Part shown: piece after piece, positions 48,071 to 61,064 of the stretch
Position numbering within the stretch: position 1 is the stretch's first letter
Layout of the letters: each line of letters starts with the position of its first letter
Source of the DNA: Guyanagaster necrorhizus
Taxonomy: Eukaryota > Basidiomycota > Agaricomycetes > Agaricales > Physalacriaceae
Reading direction: 5' to 3'
Length of the DNA stretch: 64,000 bases
Assembly: GCF_019112545.1 (NCBI RefSeq)
Contig: NW_025064884.1
Location: 1 to 64,000 of the forward strand
Notes under the pieces: model-generated
The model's database searches: none
What the model was told of the DNA's origin: nothing
Seen by the model: only the letters and a program-made list of their open reading frames with translations
Program-made: the position numbers and the translations under genes

Positions 48071-49043
48071 TCAGCTGCGTCTCACCCCGCGACCAGGAAT
48101 GGCACTAGCACGGCCAGCAGCAGACGTGAGACGTCCCGTTGTCGTTTGAACTGCTATCCGACCACGAGCCGTTGTTGGAGCTGTTCATCATTGAGCAAGA
48201 ATCAATGATTTGTGGAAAGAGACAAGCCTTCTCTCGTCGCAACGACGGCGCCCCTCATACCGCGCATCGATGCACGCGTACCACGGACTCCACGGATGCC
48301 GCCTCTTGCAGCGAGCCGTTCTGTTCTCTCGCGTTCAAGGCGCTCCTTCTCCTCCTGCTGGTGCCGAGTTTGTGCTTCCCTCTCCAAACGTTCACGCTCA
48401 CGTCGAGTAGCCAGGACGCGTTCCTCAGCCTCCTGACGTGCCTTTTCTTCTGCTTCCCTCCGTTCTTGCATTATAATCTCTTCGTCCTGCGTAGTAGGGC
48501 TACAGACAGATCAAATTAGACGTAGCGGAAGATGCTCACTGCGTCAGCGCCATGCCATTCATCGTCGAATATGAGACGAGCGAAATCCTCTGTTCGAGAT
48601 AGTGTCTTGATGTATTTATTCAGTAGCAGGTCTGTCTGTGCCAACTGTTGAGCTATGCGCTGGTGGTAGGAATCATAATGAATGTTTGTTTGGAATAGAG
48701 CTTGAATACGCACCTCATTGGCAGACCCAGTACTGTCGAGTGCTTCGTTGAACAAGGTCATCGACGCATTCAAATTCTTCAAGATGAAGAGGTCGTTTTG
48801 AAGCTTATTTTCTCGCGTTCTACCCGATGCTCGTTTCGATTCTACATCTTCCTCTTCTAGAGCCTCTTCTCGAGTTGGTGTTGGAGGAGGGTTGCTCTTT
48901 AGAAACGTGACAGTCCGATCCGACAACGAAAGCTCAGAAACAGATAGGTCGTCGTCGCCAGTCCCTATCGATGAGAGCGGTGGTACGGCTAGCAGTTGTG
49001 AGCCACTGGCTGAGAGCGATAGATCAGAGCTGTCTGAGTGCAT
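48071..49043 (-). CDS. DUO1: DASH/Dam1 complex subunit Duo1
   Basis: Outer-kinetochore protein of the DASH ring that couples kinetochores to microtubules. Exons on the minus strand: 49043-48714, 48659-48540, 48486-48261, 48180-48071 (261 aa). The Duo1 core is ENKLQNDLFILKNLNASM, then FNEALDSTGSANERIAQQ and LSRTEDFARLIFDDEWHGAD. It is followed by an Arg/Glu-rich coiled coil (RREAEEKARQEAEERV) and an Arg/Gly-rich tail (GIRGVRGTRAS, then GRGVRRS). An ATG 54 bp upstream is also in frame. The last intron was placed at a GTATGA donor (48260). Without it the protein ends at 48202. Confidence 0.88.
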
Positions 49044-49275
49044 TCTTTCAGGTCGTAGCGTCACGTATGTAACAACTTGAAAAACAGGGCAGGGCAAGAG
49101 TCGCGTTATTTACCACAGTCGTATTTTATATTATTTCTACAGGGAAGGCATATATATATGTGAAGCACAAGATACAGCAACAAAAGTAACAAATTCCATT
49201 ATTAATCAGGTCCTACCAGAGCACCGTAAAGACTATAATTGGGGGAAGGACGACGGAACGGCCTATTTAATGTCA

Positions 49276-50288
49276 TCAATGAGCCGACATTCGTTGAAGG
49301 AAAACGCGAGACACAGACCGGCTATCTCGAGGAATTGAAGCCGTTTTCGCCAGAGGTGAACGAGGGTCCGCCACAGCATCGTACAATGTCCCACCAGTTA
49401 CTTGAGAAGGAGCCATGCGCATGGCCAACATTATACTACTAGCCGTACTATGCTGCCTACATCCTGGAGACTTTTGAGCCTGTGGTGGAGGACTCAACGG
49501 TCCCTCGTAGGGTTCCGGAGTGTGTAAACGGGGAGATGTGAGAGGGCTCAGTAAATCAGCAGGCGAAGGCGACACGGGCTGTTCATCATCAGGGCTTTCA
49601 GGTTCGTCGGGATACGGACAAAGAAAGGAAGGTGTCTGGACTACGATGCGCCTGACTTTGGGAAGAACGGGGGTGGTACGGCCTCCACCAGGGCTGCCTT
49701 TACTACGGGACACATTGGTGGGTTCACTCTCCGTCTTGGAAGAAGAGGCGACGTAGAGGCGCACGAATTCATCTGTCTTGATAGACCTAGTCGCCTTGCT
49801 AGACAATGAGAGAGCGAGAGGAAAAGGTGGCGCTGCAGCAGGGCCAGCCTTGGAGCTCGCAGGAGACTTCCCTCCTACCAACGTTACCATCTCTGGAGGA
49901 GAAGTGACAGCAGTAGTCAAGATGGCATTGCATCCTTGTGACGGCTCGGGATCAGCATTAGTAGCAGATGAATGGTGCTCGTCACTCCGGGAAGGATTAC
50001 ACGACCGCGACGACTTGGACTTGCCACCAGCGGGAAGAATTCGTATATTCCCTTCCCCTCTCGCTTCCTCGTATGCCTCCCAGGCATCTTCTTCAGAGGT
50101 GAAGCTCACATAATGTGACTCGGAGACGCCAATGACGAGCGGCGCGACGAGTAGCCTGGGCGACGCGATTATTTGTTTAAAATAACTTTGATAAAATGAC
50201 TTGGAATCACCAAGAGCTGTACTGACCAGTTATCGAACAGTCCAACCGCTCGTCCAGCGGTAACTGCATACCACTTCTTCTTGGCCAT
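49276..50288 (-). CDS. Protein with N-terminal RNase H1-type hybrid-binding domain (Cauli_VI fold) and disordered tail
   Basis: Exons on the minus strand: 50288-50227 and 50155-49276 (313 aa). The first 55 residues form the small domain that precedes RNase H in eukaryotic RNase H1: KKWYAVTAGRAVGLFDNW, then SHYVSFTSEEDAWEAYEEA. It usually binds RNA/DNA hybrids. No RNase H catalytic domain follows. The rest is Ser/Pro-rich and disordered, with repeated SP/TP sites (SPDDEQPVSPSPADLLSPLT), suggesting phosphorylation. Such stand-alone domains are common in Agaricomycetes. The function is unknown. Confidence 0.8.
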
Positions 50289-50499
50289 TTTCTGGTTCGT
50301 GGGGAGGATCGCTCAACAGCATTATGGTGGAACTTTCGTACCTTCTAATTGGCACTGTTTGCGTTAGGGTCGTCGCGACCAAAGATACCAATATACAGTA
50401 CTCAGTATGTATTCACTATACAGTAGCCACCACAGCAATATTATACGGGTCTACGAAACACGAGATGGGCACGTAATAATCCAGTACCCCCCATGTCCA

Positions 50500-51567
50500 T
50501 TACACGGCAATGTATCCTCCACGACCAGATGATCGCCGTGGGCGCACAGAAGAACATAGATGTGAAGCAACATCACTGAGCATATACGGAACTTCCTGCC
50601 AGAAATCGCGGTGTCTTCGAAAGAAATCAGTTAGGCAAAATGGAATGAACTAGGAGACCCTAACGTACGGTATCAGGTCCTTCCCGCTGGCACCGTAGGT
50701 GGTGTAATTGTAGTAGGCGCCAAGGCCAAAATAGGCCAAGAAGGCGAGCAGCAATCTGTTGAAAACGTCAATAATCCAGATGGTCCCATAATAATTCGTA
50801 CTGACACTAAGAAGAACCAGCCTAAGCCGCTCCCAACACTCTCTTCTGCAGGCCCATCACTCGGACCTCCACTCCCACCTCCACTGTTGTCTTCGCCAAA
50901 TGAGCAGCCAGCAGGAGTGTGCCATTCTAAGCGAAGCTCTGCCCCATCGTAAGACATAATTGTAGGGTCAGAGTTGGAGGCGTCTGGGTCACAGAGCAGA
51001 GTTAGATTGAGGGTCTGAGCCGCCGAGCCGCTGGTATATGACGGTCCGTGCATAATGACGGACAATCCCTTTGGCGCTGAAAGGAATCAATTATTAGGGC
51101 AACGACCTGCATTGCACCGCCGACGTACCTGATAGCGCCTTGTATGACGGATTCGCCGTCGAGGTCTGCACAATGGGAACGACAGCAACAATCCGGTCAT
51201 CCGCATCCTCCTTCTTATTTATCTTGGTCAGACACACTCTTGTATGGCTAGGACACTGGAATGCACGTCAGAACATAGGATAAGAAAGTAACGGATGGTG
51301 TACTTGGTCTCGTTCGTTCACACCATCCTGCGACGGCAACTCACTGCACAGATCTAGCCTGACGGTGTCCACCATTGATGTCGGCGGCGTATCGCGCTTT
51401 CGAGAGACGGTACGCTCGCCGCCGATGGATGTCAAGTCGAATTTGACAGTCGAGCTTACAGTAACATGACAGTCGAACTCATCATCTGCAAGCACAGAGG
51501 CAATGTGAGTATGACAGAAGAAGAAAGAAAGGGCAAGGGAAAATATCCAATGTCGCCGGAGTATCAT
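50500..51567 (-). CDS. ATG27: Autophagy-related protein 27 (ATG27)
   Basis: A type I membrane protein that cycles among Golgi, vacuole and Atg9 vesicles. Exons on the minus strand: 51567-51304, 51255-51129, 51077-50816, 50755-50669, 50614-50500 (284 aa). A signal peptide (FSLALSFFFCHTHIASVLA) is followed by a Cys-containing lumenal domain of mannose-6-phosphate-receptor type with CPSHTRVCLTK, LLCDPDA and LEWHTPAGC. A Gly/Ser linker precedes one transmembrane helix (about GLGWFFLVLLLAFLAYFGLG). The cytosolic tail YYNYTTYGASGKDLIPHRDF, then RRSSGRGGYIAV, is the conserved ATG27 end with a tyrosine sorting-type C-terminus. Confidence 0.92.
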
Positions 51568-53786
51568 TTTCGAAAAGTAAGAGGAAGAGTGAAGACCTCA
51601 TGTATATGCTTACGTATGCATTGCGTCTTGCTTCCACCCATTCAAGGCGCATTTTCATTTTTATCGAGTACTGATCGCTTCTGATTTTTTTGTTTGATAT
51701 TTCTTTAGCAATGGAGTCAAAGGAGACGGTAGTTCTCTGAAATACTTGCCACTACGCCGAGATCCAGATTCCTGTTGCTCTACTTCTACGTCGTTCTCAG
51801 TCAATGATAGCGTGAAAGTTACGTGCTACCTGCTCATGAATGTTGACGTCAATCGCACAGACAGAAGAGGAGCTCGTATGTTAGTCTCGTAAACCAGACT
51901 CAACGATCCGTATGAAGATAAGTCGTTCAATGGGTGTAGAGGGCCTGCAGAGCATTGCCAATTTATACGAAAAACTTGTTCACATTACGCCAAGTCGAAG
52001 GTCCATATTCAATGCCCAGAGGGCGATATGCTTTTGAATATTTTGGGAAAGCTTGTCATAATCTGCTTTCACTGAACAGTGGGGGAAAAAGAGAATAAAC
52101 CCGTTTACTTGGCACAAGTACTGGCCACACGCCGGTTTGCAGTCAACCACTTACATGGATATAGCAATAGAATACTAGTATTCGTCGCATAATGCAACGG
52201 TGCGCGTGACCGTGGCGAATACTAAGAACGAGCAAGGAACGACACATAGGGCGGCGAATACAAGTTCGAGAAAGTTGGTCTTTGGGAAAGGAAATTTTGG
52301 GAAACGCTGCCCCCGAAAGGTGACCGTGTGCTGTCCTTCGTAGAATGAATTGCCAAGACGACCACCGGCGTGTATTATAATTATTGGCAGACCAGTCCGC
52401 CCAAGTTCCATCATGATAATAGAGATTCCAGAAAAGGGTCGCTTATGGAATAGAGAAAGCGTGTCGTCCGTCGGAGGTACCTTTTAGCGGAATTTGTCGT
52501 CGAGGAATTTGAGGTGTTCCTTCACATGTTTTTGTGCCTTGCGAGCCTACTACCCGGCTTCTTAATAAAGTGAACTTGCACTTGACTGGAGTGGTGGCCA
52601 GTCTGAGAGTACCCTGTTCATTAGGTATTTCTGCGGCGCTGCAGCGTAACTTCAGTATCCTCTTGGCAATAACAGAAAAGAAGACTCTTAGAAGAGTGCG
52701 TGCTTACCGGGCACGTCAATGACCACAGGGCTGTGAATCCACGCTAACGTCAGGGACGAAGTTGCCGAGTCGATGGGAAGAATAGACGCGAAATCCTATT
52801 ACGCACGCTTACAGCGTGGATGAAAGTGCTGCGCACATGTACGTGAAGATAATGCCTGGAATCGATCTCAAGACAGTTTAACGTCGAGTCAAATGAATAT
52901 GGTTGGAGACGGGGACCTCGTCCATCCACCGTTCGTTCATTTGTCGGGCACTGAAGGACGACAAGGAATGATGCTCCACCCATTGAAACAACCACGAACT
53001 GTCATATACGTAAGCACACAACATTTTTACCCCAGCCTGGGCTGACCAGTGCTGCAATCCTACGATGCTGTCGAGGATAACGGAAGAGCATCCGGCACCC
53101 TCAAAACTAGTCGCACTGTTGTCCTTCGTGGCGGCAGCCAATCCTATAGTTTTCGCTTTGCGATACACTCTGGATAATTTCGCCAGCTCCAAGGAGACTC
53201 GGCAAAAATACGTGACGCATTCTGACGGCCCTCTTTACAAAAGGATTTGCCTAATGCCATCATCAATTTTGAACTTAGACCATATTTCTACGGCTAACCA
53301 GGAGGGGCCTGGGGAAGATACTTACCGGAATGATACGTATGCTTTGTGCACTATGTCGGAATCATGATGGCTTAAGAGAGAGGGAAGAGAACAGGTTGAG
53401 AGTGGTGCCCGAAGGATGCGCGCGACTCGGATGCTTCGCGCCTGTATGATGTTTTTCAAGACATGTGAACAACCGAGACTCCTCCTTCCCGATGCCCATT
53501 TTCCACGATATATCTATGACCGTTTTTGTTGCGGAGTACGGCAACAGCCCTGTGTCTGGTGACTCTTCCAAAGGCTCTGATGATAGTTTTAGGGTCGGTT
53601 TCAAACTGAGAGGCCGAGGAAGTCCATTTCTCATCAACCTCTTGACTTCTGCCTTTGTCCAATCCTAGTCACGCGTTTCTATTCCGAACTGCAGCTATAC
53701 ACTTGACTTTTGGCTTGTCTTCCTGAGCGGTCCGGAATAACTTTATAAAATGCCAGGTCCGGGGACTAATACCCATTGCTTGCGTG
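51568..53786. other. Gap of 2.2 kb without a supported gene
   Basis: Small frames only. The most protein-like is minus 52,414-52,175 (79 aa) with one hydrophobic segment (LVFAALCVVPCSFLVFA). It has no recognised homology and no splice partner. The gap must include the promoters of ATG27 and of the GH78 gene. Confidence 0.5.
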
Positions 53787-56184
53787 ATGTTTTTGTGCCC
53801 CTTCTCCGGTTTTTGTCTCTTGATCTCATGTGCACTATATGTTGCTGCTGTGGCGCCGGCAGGGTCCTGGGATGCCTTCAATTATGCCCCGCGGTCAAGG
53901 ACCGTCTTTCCTGTACAAGTCGTCGACAGTGTCGGGGACGTTGAAGTCACTGTTGAAGACGCCACCAATTCTATGACATTAGCCAGTCAAGGGTCATACA
54001 TAGCCCTGGATTTTTTGAAAGAAGTAACTCTCTAATCTGAATAACCTCTGCGTTATTAATCATTTCGAACTGTAGGTTGGCGGTTTACTATCTTTCACCG
54101 TTGACACAGCTAGCGAAAACACATCTTTGGCGTTATCTTTCTCAGAATCTCCCTTATTCATCAGTCCTCATCAATCCGATGACTCTTGTAACCCAAGCCC
54201 CCTCATGAACAGTGATGGAGCGCAGATACTTTTCCTCCCCGCTCCATCAGGGAAAGTGATGCAGACGATAGCACAGCAGAGAGGTGGTTTTAGATATCTA
54301 ACAATAGCTACCACATCCGGCGATCCTGTGTCAATTTCCGATGTGCAGGTCAATATCACCTTCATGCCGCACTGGGACGATCTCAGAGCGTACTCGGGGT
54401 ATTTCCTTACGGAGGATCCGATATTCGAGGATCCAGATTTTTTAACAAAATTGTGGTATTCTGGAGCTTACACTGTTCAGACGAATACCATCGGTCCGAA
54501 TCAAGCCCGAAGCTGCCCAGATACCGGTGGTAACTCAGGCGCAAAATGATTTTTGGGTCATTAACTAACTCGCTGACTTGAAGGCTGGAACAATAGTGCG
54601 AATGCAGGACCCGTATCTGGACCAGTCCTTGTTGACGGTGCAAAGCGTGACCGGTGAATAAAAATCATCCCTGTTTTAATGCTAAAATTTAATCGTCGAT
54701 ACGCTCAGAACCGTTTGGCCTGGTACGTGATTTATGTCATCTTGATAAATTTTCCTTTTCCTTGTACTTATCAATGCATAGGCGACATGGGAATCTCAAC
54801 GGATACCCAGCGGGTGTCAACAAACGACCTTCTACCCACAAGAAACTCCCTCACTGTTATGTTCTCTACTCAAGATCCTTCTACGGGCTCTCTTCAGTAT
54901 TCCGGTCCACCCATCAATGCTCACGGAAGCGATACCTACATTTCCTGGTCACTCATAGGTGCATACAATTACTTCCTACACACAGGTGACCTCGAATTCA
55001 TCCGAACAATCTGGACAAATTACACATATGCACTTGATTTCCTACAAAGCCAGGTTGACAATACTGGTTTGATGAATGTACCTTCAGGGTTCGCGAATGA
55101 TTGGGGAAGAGAGGGCGGACAAGGTCATAACTCTGCAGCAAATGCGCTATTGTATAGGGTGAGTAGCGCACCTTCGTTTGCTTCTGTGTCAAGGCTAATA
55201 AAACATCGCTGTTCTTCAGTCTTTGATTACTGCCGCAGACCTTGCGTCTGAACTAGGAGATTCTTCGCTTTCAGCTGCCTACCTTGCCAATGCGTCTGCA
55301 GTGAAGTCTGCCTTTAACGAATTACTCTGGGACTCCTCGGCTGCCATGTTCCGTGATAACGAAATAACAAGCCTACACCCCCAAGATGGCAACTCCTTGG
55401 CGGTTCTCTACAATATCACAGCCAATGCCAGTCAGAATGTAGCCATCAGTGAGGGTTTGACATCGTTCTGGACACCGATAGGCCCTCTTAGTCCCGAACT
55501 AAGTGATACCATCATCCCATTCGTAGGAGGCTTAGAGGTTAAATTCTCTTGTCTTCCTAGGCACAGCAACTGATCAGATTTCCATAATAGGTCCGAGCGC
55601 ATTTCGTCGCTGGGCAGGGAGAACGAGCGCTCAATCTGCTTCGACAAGAATGGGGCTACATGCTATATACTAATATATCAGTGCAGTCTACTCTTTTGGA
55701 GGGCTACACCGCTAATGGTTCATTGGGGTACGTGCGATATACTTTCAATATGATCAAGAGATTCACAGTTCGATTCAGCTACCGGGGTGCGACAGGTTAC
55801 AACTTTGATCATGCTTTTACTAGCCATTCCCATGGCTGGTCTACTGGCCCCACTTCCGCGCTAACATTCTTTGTACTTGGGCTGACGCTCACAGGCCCGC
55901 AGGGTTCTAGCTGGTCGGTAGCACCCGTGCTAAGTGGGCTTCAGTCGGCTGAGGGTGGATTTGAAACGTCTTTGGGCTGGTTTGGAGTGAAGTGGAACGT
56001 CTCATCAACCAATGACTTCACGCTGGTCATCGAAGCACCCCTTGGTACTGTAGGTACCGTGAGGCCCCCCTCATCGGCAGATTTCACCGTCGACGGTGAA
56101 AGCGTGTCATCGACATCAATGTCTGATGGCCACCCCGCCTTTCGTCTTGAAGGAGGAATCCATACCCTTATCCAATCCCTGTAG
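53787..56184 (+). CDS. Secreted alpha-L-rhamnosidase-like glycoside hydrolase (GH78, six-hairpin)
   Basis: Exons: 53787-54023, 54076-54529, 54584-54653, 54709-54722, 54782-55158, 55220-55537, 55591-55727, 55779-56184 (670 aa). The signal peptide is MFLCPFSGFCLLISCALYVA. A beta-sandwich region is followed by the (alpha/alpha)6 barrel with the fungal GH78 signatures VDGAKRDR, TVWPGDMGIS, DWGREGGQGHNSAANALLY and SHSHGWSTGPTSALT. Many N-X-S/T sites agree with secretion. It probably removes rhamnose from plant pectin or glycosides, but the substrate is not predictable from sequence. Exon 4 is 14 nt and carries the TVWP part of the central motif. The start was set at ATG 53787. Confidence 0.9.
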
Positions 56185-56403
56185 AAGACGATCTTGGCGG
56201 TTTCAAGGAACGTGTAACGTCGCTCAATCACTTGTACTTTCGATGCTTGTATAACTATTTTCTGAGTAACGCTAGTATCAGGTCTCATTGAATGACACAT
56301 ATAATTATGTTGTAACGGTGAAAATACTTGACTCATACATACAAATGCATTTTAATGGTACAGAAAGAGGTAAAGGAGTGTGCAAAGGCATTGTTCAGGT
56401 ATA

Positions 56404-58411
56404 TTAGACTGTGGTGTGTGCAGCGGTAGGCAGGTAAGGTTCTGTAGGGTCATTTTCATCTTGTCGACGCCTTCTCATTGCCGAACGGATATAACGTGAG
56501 AAACGACTACTGCCCATAGTGCCATGCGCATGTCCGTCAGAGGCTTGCGGGTGAAGGTCTTCATTTCCATCAACATCACCTGGAATGGACAACATCGACT
56601 CAAGAGCGAGGAAATCTGGAATGAAAAAAAAGAAAGTTGTTTCATAGAAAATCAAACGATAGCTGTGGCGAAATACGAACCTTGTCGGCAAATGGGACAA
56701 GAACTGGACAATCCCAAAAGCCAGGGGTCCACGCATTGTTGATGGAATCGGTGATGGCCTTCGCATGGCAGTATCCGAACATCGTCATCTTCCTCAAAGT
56801 CCACTATGCAAATGGGACACGTTTCCCGACCTATAGCAGCAGGCACAGGGACGTCTTCTGAGCTCTGGCTAGGCTGGTCACTGCGAGAGTGGTCTTCACC
56901 ATCGGGTGCTGCAGCGTCGGGATTATTATCTCGGGTTTGCCGTCGCGACGGTCGGCGAACAGCTGGCTGCCCAGCTGCGGCATTATTCAAGCTTTGCATT
57001 TGAACTGCGGCACTAGTTGGAGCGTTGGGATCGAGGGCTTCCGGATCCTTGAGAACCATGTCTGGACCACTCCTTGCTTGTGAGCTACCGAACTTAACGA
57101 TCGGAAACGTGTCCAAGATTGCACGTGTAAGACCTTGCGTGCGGCTCTGGTACATCTCGCCTCCACCACGCCTTCGGGGGCCATATCTCTCGGGGTGTCG
57201 GATAGCACGAATTGCCTGATACACGCATAGCAGCATTAGCGAACTGGCACTGCGAGGAGGTGGAGAACTTTACACCGGTGACAATAATAACGCAGAACAG
57301 AGCGGACACACAACCCGTGATAGCGTATAATACAATCCTACATTTGTGTGTCAGTGTGCGGGTGATTTATGGTAAGTCGAAGCGCTTACATGGCCAAAGC
57401 AGTATTAGAAGAACCCCCCTGCTGATCACTGCTTGATCCTGAACCGCTACTCGTCGTAGACGTGGTATTATCGTCGCCTGTAGCGTTATATGCCCGTAAG
57501 GTGGCATATAGGAAACCGGACGTAGTAGCATATCCTAAAGATATAGTTGCGTTCATGATTGCTGCTGAGTCGTTAAGACTTTGAGAGTTGTAGGTCCCAG
57601 ATATACTATCGTTGGTGGATCCGATTTGACCGAACTGGTATTCGATGAGATGCGCAGAAGTAAGGCTTTGAGTCGAGAAAATATCGAAGACTTGGTCGAA
57701 GGTTTCTGGATCTGCGTATTCGGGATTGATCACGCAAGCGGTAGAGTAGAGGGAGTAGAGAAGCTGCATGAAAGGAAGCTTCAGAAGTTTAAAACGAGGA
57801 AATGTGCCATGACGCTTACAGCTGAAACTGCACCCTTGTCGCGCGCAAGTGTGAATATATCGATCTCCTGAGAAGCATTTGTAGCATTGAAGTCACAAGA
57901 CACCAGAGCGATCCAAGGCGTCGTCGCTGAAGAAGTATTAGAGATGAAAATAAGGAGCAAGGCAACGACTTGCTTGCTGGAGTATTGTTATTGACTGATG
58001 TCTCCGAGAAATGCACAAGGGCGCCCTACATATTGTCAATCGTGGATAAGAACACCTTGTGCTCATTACACACCTTGCTAATCCCCAGACTGTCATGACC
58101 AACCAACTGATAGGACACCGTTTCCCAGTACGATCTACATTGAATTAGTCCGATTCTGGATCTGCGGCACAGAGCACTGACCCATTCGAATACCACTGCA
58201 AATGAAGCTTGGAAACGTCCGTAATATTGAGTCCACCAGCTATTGCATCCTGAGTAGAGTTCGTCGGCGAGGCAGGGATATAGGAATAGACTCCTGGCGC
58301 CAATGTAATTAGAGTTGAAATCAGAGTGCACAGATAGGCGGATTTTGTGCGTCGACCTAAATGGGCGCCTTGAAAGAGAAGCAACACGACGACAGTCCAC
58401 GGTGAAAGCAT
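56404..58411 (-). CDS. PA-TM-RING type membrane E3 ubiquitin ligase
   Basis: Exons on the minus strand: 58411-58182, 58134-58074, 58025-57974, 57926-57820, 57763-57390, 57337-57274, 57215-56681, 56615-56404 (544 aa). A hydrophobic N-terminal signal or anchor is followed by a lumenal domain of protease-associated type ([12 protein letters not shown], then DKGAVSALLYSLY). Next are a Ser/Gly linker, a transmembrane helix ([20 protein letters not shown]) and a cytosolic RING-H2: [29 protein letters not shown]. This is the layout of endosomal PA-TM-RING ligases. Intron 3 (57927-57973) is GC-AG, chosen because only that phase restores the PA-domain frame. Confidence 0.9.
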
Positions 58412-59040
58412 CCCCCAAGGAACTTGGTGGCGAAATCGACGGAATGGTCGTAGCAAGGACGGATTGCCGACAGCCGCCGACACGTGGGAGCCTAATTTCC
58501 GAGCATTTTCTCGGTGTCTTAGTCAGTCTCGGTTAGAAAACTGGTATGTAATGGAAACATAATCTAAACAACTGCTCGGCGCTCAGTACTTAGTAACTTA
58601 GTACTCAGTACTCAGTACTCGGCGGACAGGCAATCGCAATCTGTTTGATGAAATTGCTGCACGCTCCTTCTTCCTTCAATCAACTACAGCACCTTCATCA
58701 AACAAATTAGAAGTCCCTCATAGCACAAACGATACTTCACCCGGTCTGATTTCGCCTTGAGACGTTCCGCAGAGGACCAAGGTTGCGGTTCGCCCTCAAG
58801 TCTGACAATAAGATAGGAGTATAGAGATTTTACGACGATTTGTATCGATGCAGGCAACCATATTTAGAGGTCTTCGTTGTTACTATCGTCCACCTCAAAA
58901 AGGATGTACGAACTGAGATAAAGTAAGAAGCACCCTGTGCCCCCTTGACAGATCTTCCAATGATGATGGTCGTTCTGATTCAGGGCTGAAGAGTCAAATC
59001 ATGACTACGTACATTACACAAGAGAATTCGTAAACAGTAG
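58412..59040. other. Intergenic gap with a 7-bp tandem repeat
   Basis: A 629 bp stretch between the RING gene start and the allantoinase stop. It holds the RING gene promoter and the short TCAGTAC-type tandem repeat at 58583-58620. No gene is seen. Confidence 0.6.
58583..58620. repeat. Degenerate 7-bp tandem repeat
   Basis: About five units of TCAGTAC/TTAGTAC, the last three exact and the first two diverged by one insertion and one substitution. It is upstream of the RING gene. Confidence 0.8.
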
Positions 59041-60703
59041 TTAGAGCAACTTTCCAATGGGCTTCAATCCTTGCAATCCTATTTGATGGTCATACACCAG
59101 GTTTCCACGAAGATAAGTCTTCTCTGTAAGACCACGGAGTCTTTGACCTTCGTACGGCGATATTTTGTTCTTGAAATTGAGCGATTCTTTCGTAACCTGG
59201 AGATCTGTCAGTCAAAATAGATTCTGAGCGGCCTTCTGAGAGATATATCACCTCAAACTTAGTGTTTGGATCCCATATCACAAAGTCACCGTCATATCCC
59301 ACCGTCAATTGACCTTTAGAATGACCCAAGCCCGCATGTTCTGCTGTTCGCTGACTCGTCCACCTGATTATCTGTCCAATCGTAACGCCTCGCTTGGAGC
59401 CTTCTGTCCAAAGTAAGCTTAGTCCGAGACCAAGCGTACTGATGCCTCCCCAGGCGTTCATGATATCTCCTTCGTCAAGCTTTTTCAATTCCGCTACGCA
59501 AGGACTGTGATCAGACACGACACAATTAATGTCGCCTGCTATCAGAGCACCCCAAAGAAGATCTCTGTTGCTGTCTTCTCGAATCGGAGGACAACACTTG
59601 AACTCGGGATGTCCATGAGGTACGTCTTCGGCTGCTAGACAGAGATAATGAAAACAAGTCTCCACCGTAAGTTTTAAGCCGGCAGCTCTGGCTGACCGTA
59701 TTAATGGGAGCGCCGAGGAGGCTGATAGATGGACTATGTGACATCGCAAGGAAGGATACTCCTTCTGAAGGGAGGTGATCAAAGAGATAGCATCGAACTC
59801 CAATTTCTGAGGACGAGAGCCTAGAAATGTTGAGTATAGGTTCGGAGAAAGATCTGAACGGTCGTCGTTGGCGGCTTCGGAATGATCATCAAGTTCAGCG
59901 TGGAATAGTAAAACCGTAGGAACGTCCTGCCATTGGTTAAACGTGAGTCCAGGGAAAGAAAGACCGACAAAGGCATCGCTCACTTGAAGAACAATCATAG
60001 ATGCCTTGAGATCAGATTCTACGACACAAGGGAATTCCTGATACAGAATTATTGATGACAAAATACGTACAAGTTCAGCGGAGTACCTACCTCTACACCA
60101 CTTTTGATCAGGAAACACTTGAAGCCTTTTACACCAGCCTCAACCAGAGGTTTGAGATGTTCCTGATATGGAAGAAATTTATTGTAGATCAGATTATTCC
60201 ATATTAACACCAAAAAATTGTACCTGATTCCCGGGGATCACTCCGCCCCAGAAGGCGACGTCGGTAAAACACTGCCCAAGAGCAACAGCCCGTTTTGCAT
60301 CAAGATCGGCGACAGTAACTGTCGGAGGGATAGAGTTAAGCGGCATGTCCACGACGGTCGTAACTCCTCCCGATGCTGCAGCGCTGGTGCCCGTCCAAAA
60401 GCCTTCCCAGTCAGTTCTACCAGGTTCGTTAAGATGTACGTGAGCGCTGGCAGCAAGGATTTGATATTAATCCATGCCGTAGATAGCCCCGACGAAGACG
60501 CACTCAACAAGCCCAGGGAGGACATATTTATCGCCGGCATCCACCCACTGGATGTTATCTGGAAATGATACCTTAGCAACTCTGCCTCGACGGACATCAA
60601 TTATTTTCCCCGTAACTGTATCGATAACGATTGTGGCCGGTTGGGGGGAGTCGGAGGCGGGTAGAAGAACGTTTGTACTTGAGCACACGAGGAGATTCGC
60701 CAT
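59041..60703 (-). CDS. DAL1: Allantoinase (cyclic amidohydrolase)
   Basis: It hydrolyses allantoin to allantoate in purine degradation and nitrogen scavenging. Exons on the minus strand: 60703-60504, 60446-60224, 60162-60091, 60037-59984, 59926-59252, 59196-59041 (459 aa). Metal ligands are visible: HVH in [12 protein letters not shown], the lysine expected to be carboxylated in VKGFKCF, His in LFHAEL and HIVHLS, and the Asp in VVSDHSP. Also visible are MPLNSIPPT and [11 protein letters not shown] near the end. Dihydroorotase and hydantoinase are related alternatives, but [12 protein letters not shown] fits allantoinase best. No other ureide pathway gene is adjacent. Confidence 0.92.
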
Positions 60704-61064
60704 AAGATACTATCGCCCGCTTATGGTAGCGAGGCAAATTTAGTTTCGGACGTTGCATCAATTTCTGCTGGCCAGTGGACAATTTTAAATATGTAACTAT
60801 ATTTTATCTCTGATCCTTCTCACGTACTTCACTGATTCCTGTTTACAATTTCACGCGTATTCCATCAATCAGACGTAGTCATCAGGGCTTCTCAGGACAT
60901 GGGCTGTCTCCCGGCGATGTTGCATTGGGCGCACTGCACTGATGGTATCCTATATCATTGGATTACTAGCCTTGGCTGATAATGCGGACACCGCTTGTCG
61001 TCTCATAAATTCCACACATACCCCCCCCTCGAGATTTAGCATTCATCTCATCCCGCTTATTCTA
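60704..61064. promoter_or_regulatory. Divergent promoter between allantoinase and the Yippee-like gene
   Basis: 361 bp lie between opposite starts. An in-frame ATG at 60942 upstream of the chosen Yippee start at 61065 would extend that protein by 41 residues into this stretch. Confidence 0.5.

Noticed and set aside
48202..48260. DUO1 ending at 48202 without the last intron
   Set aside because: A GTATGA donor and an AG acceptor lead into an Arg/Gly-rich tail in frame that looks like the continuation; kept as the less likely alternative.
52175..52414. 79-aa minus frame with a hydrophobic segment
   Set aside because: Could be a small membrane protein, but length, context and lack of any familiar motif do not exceed chance.
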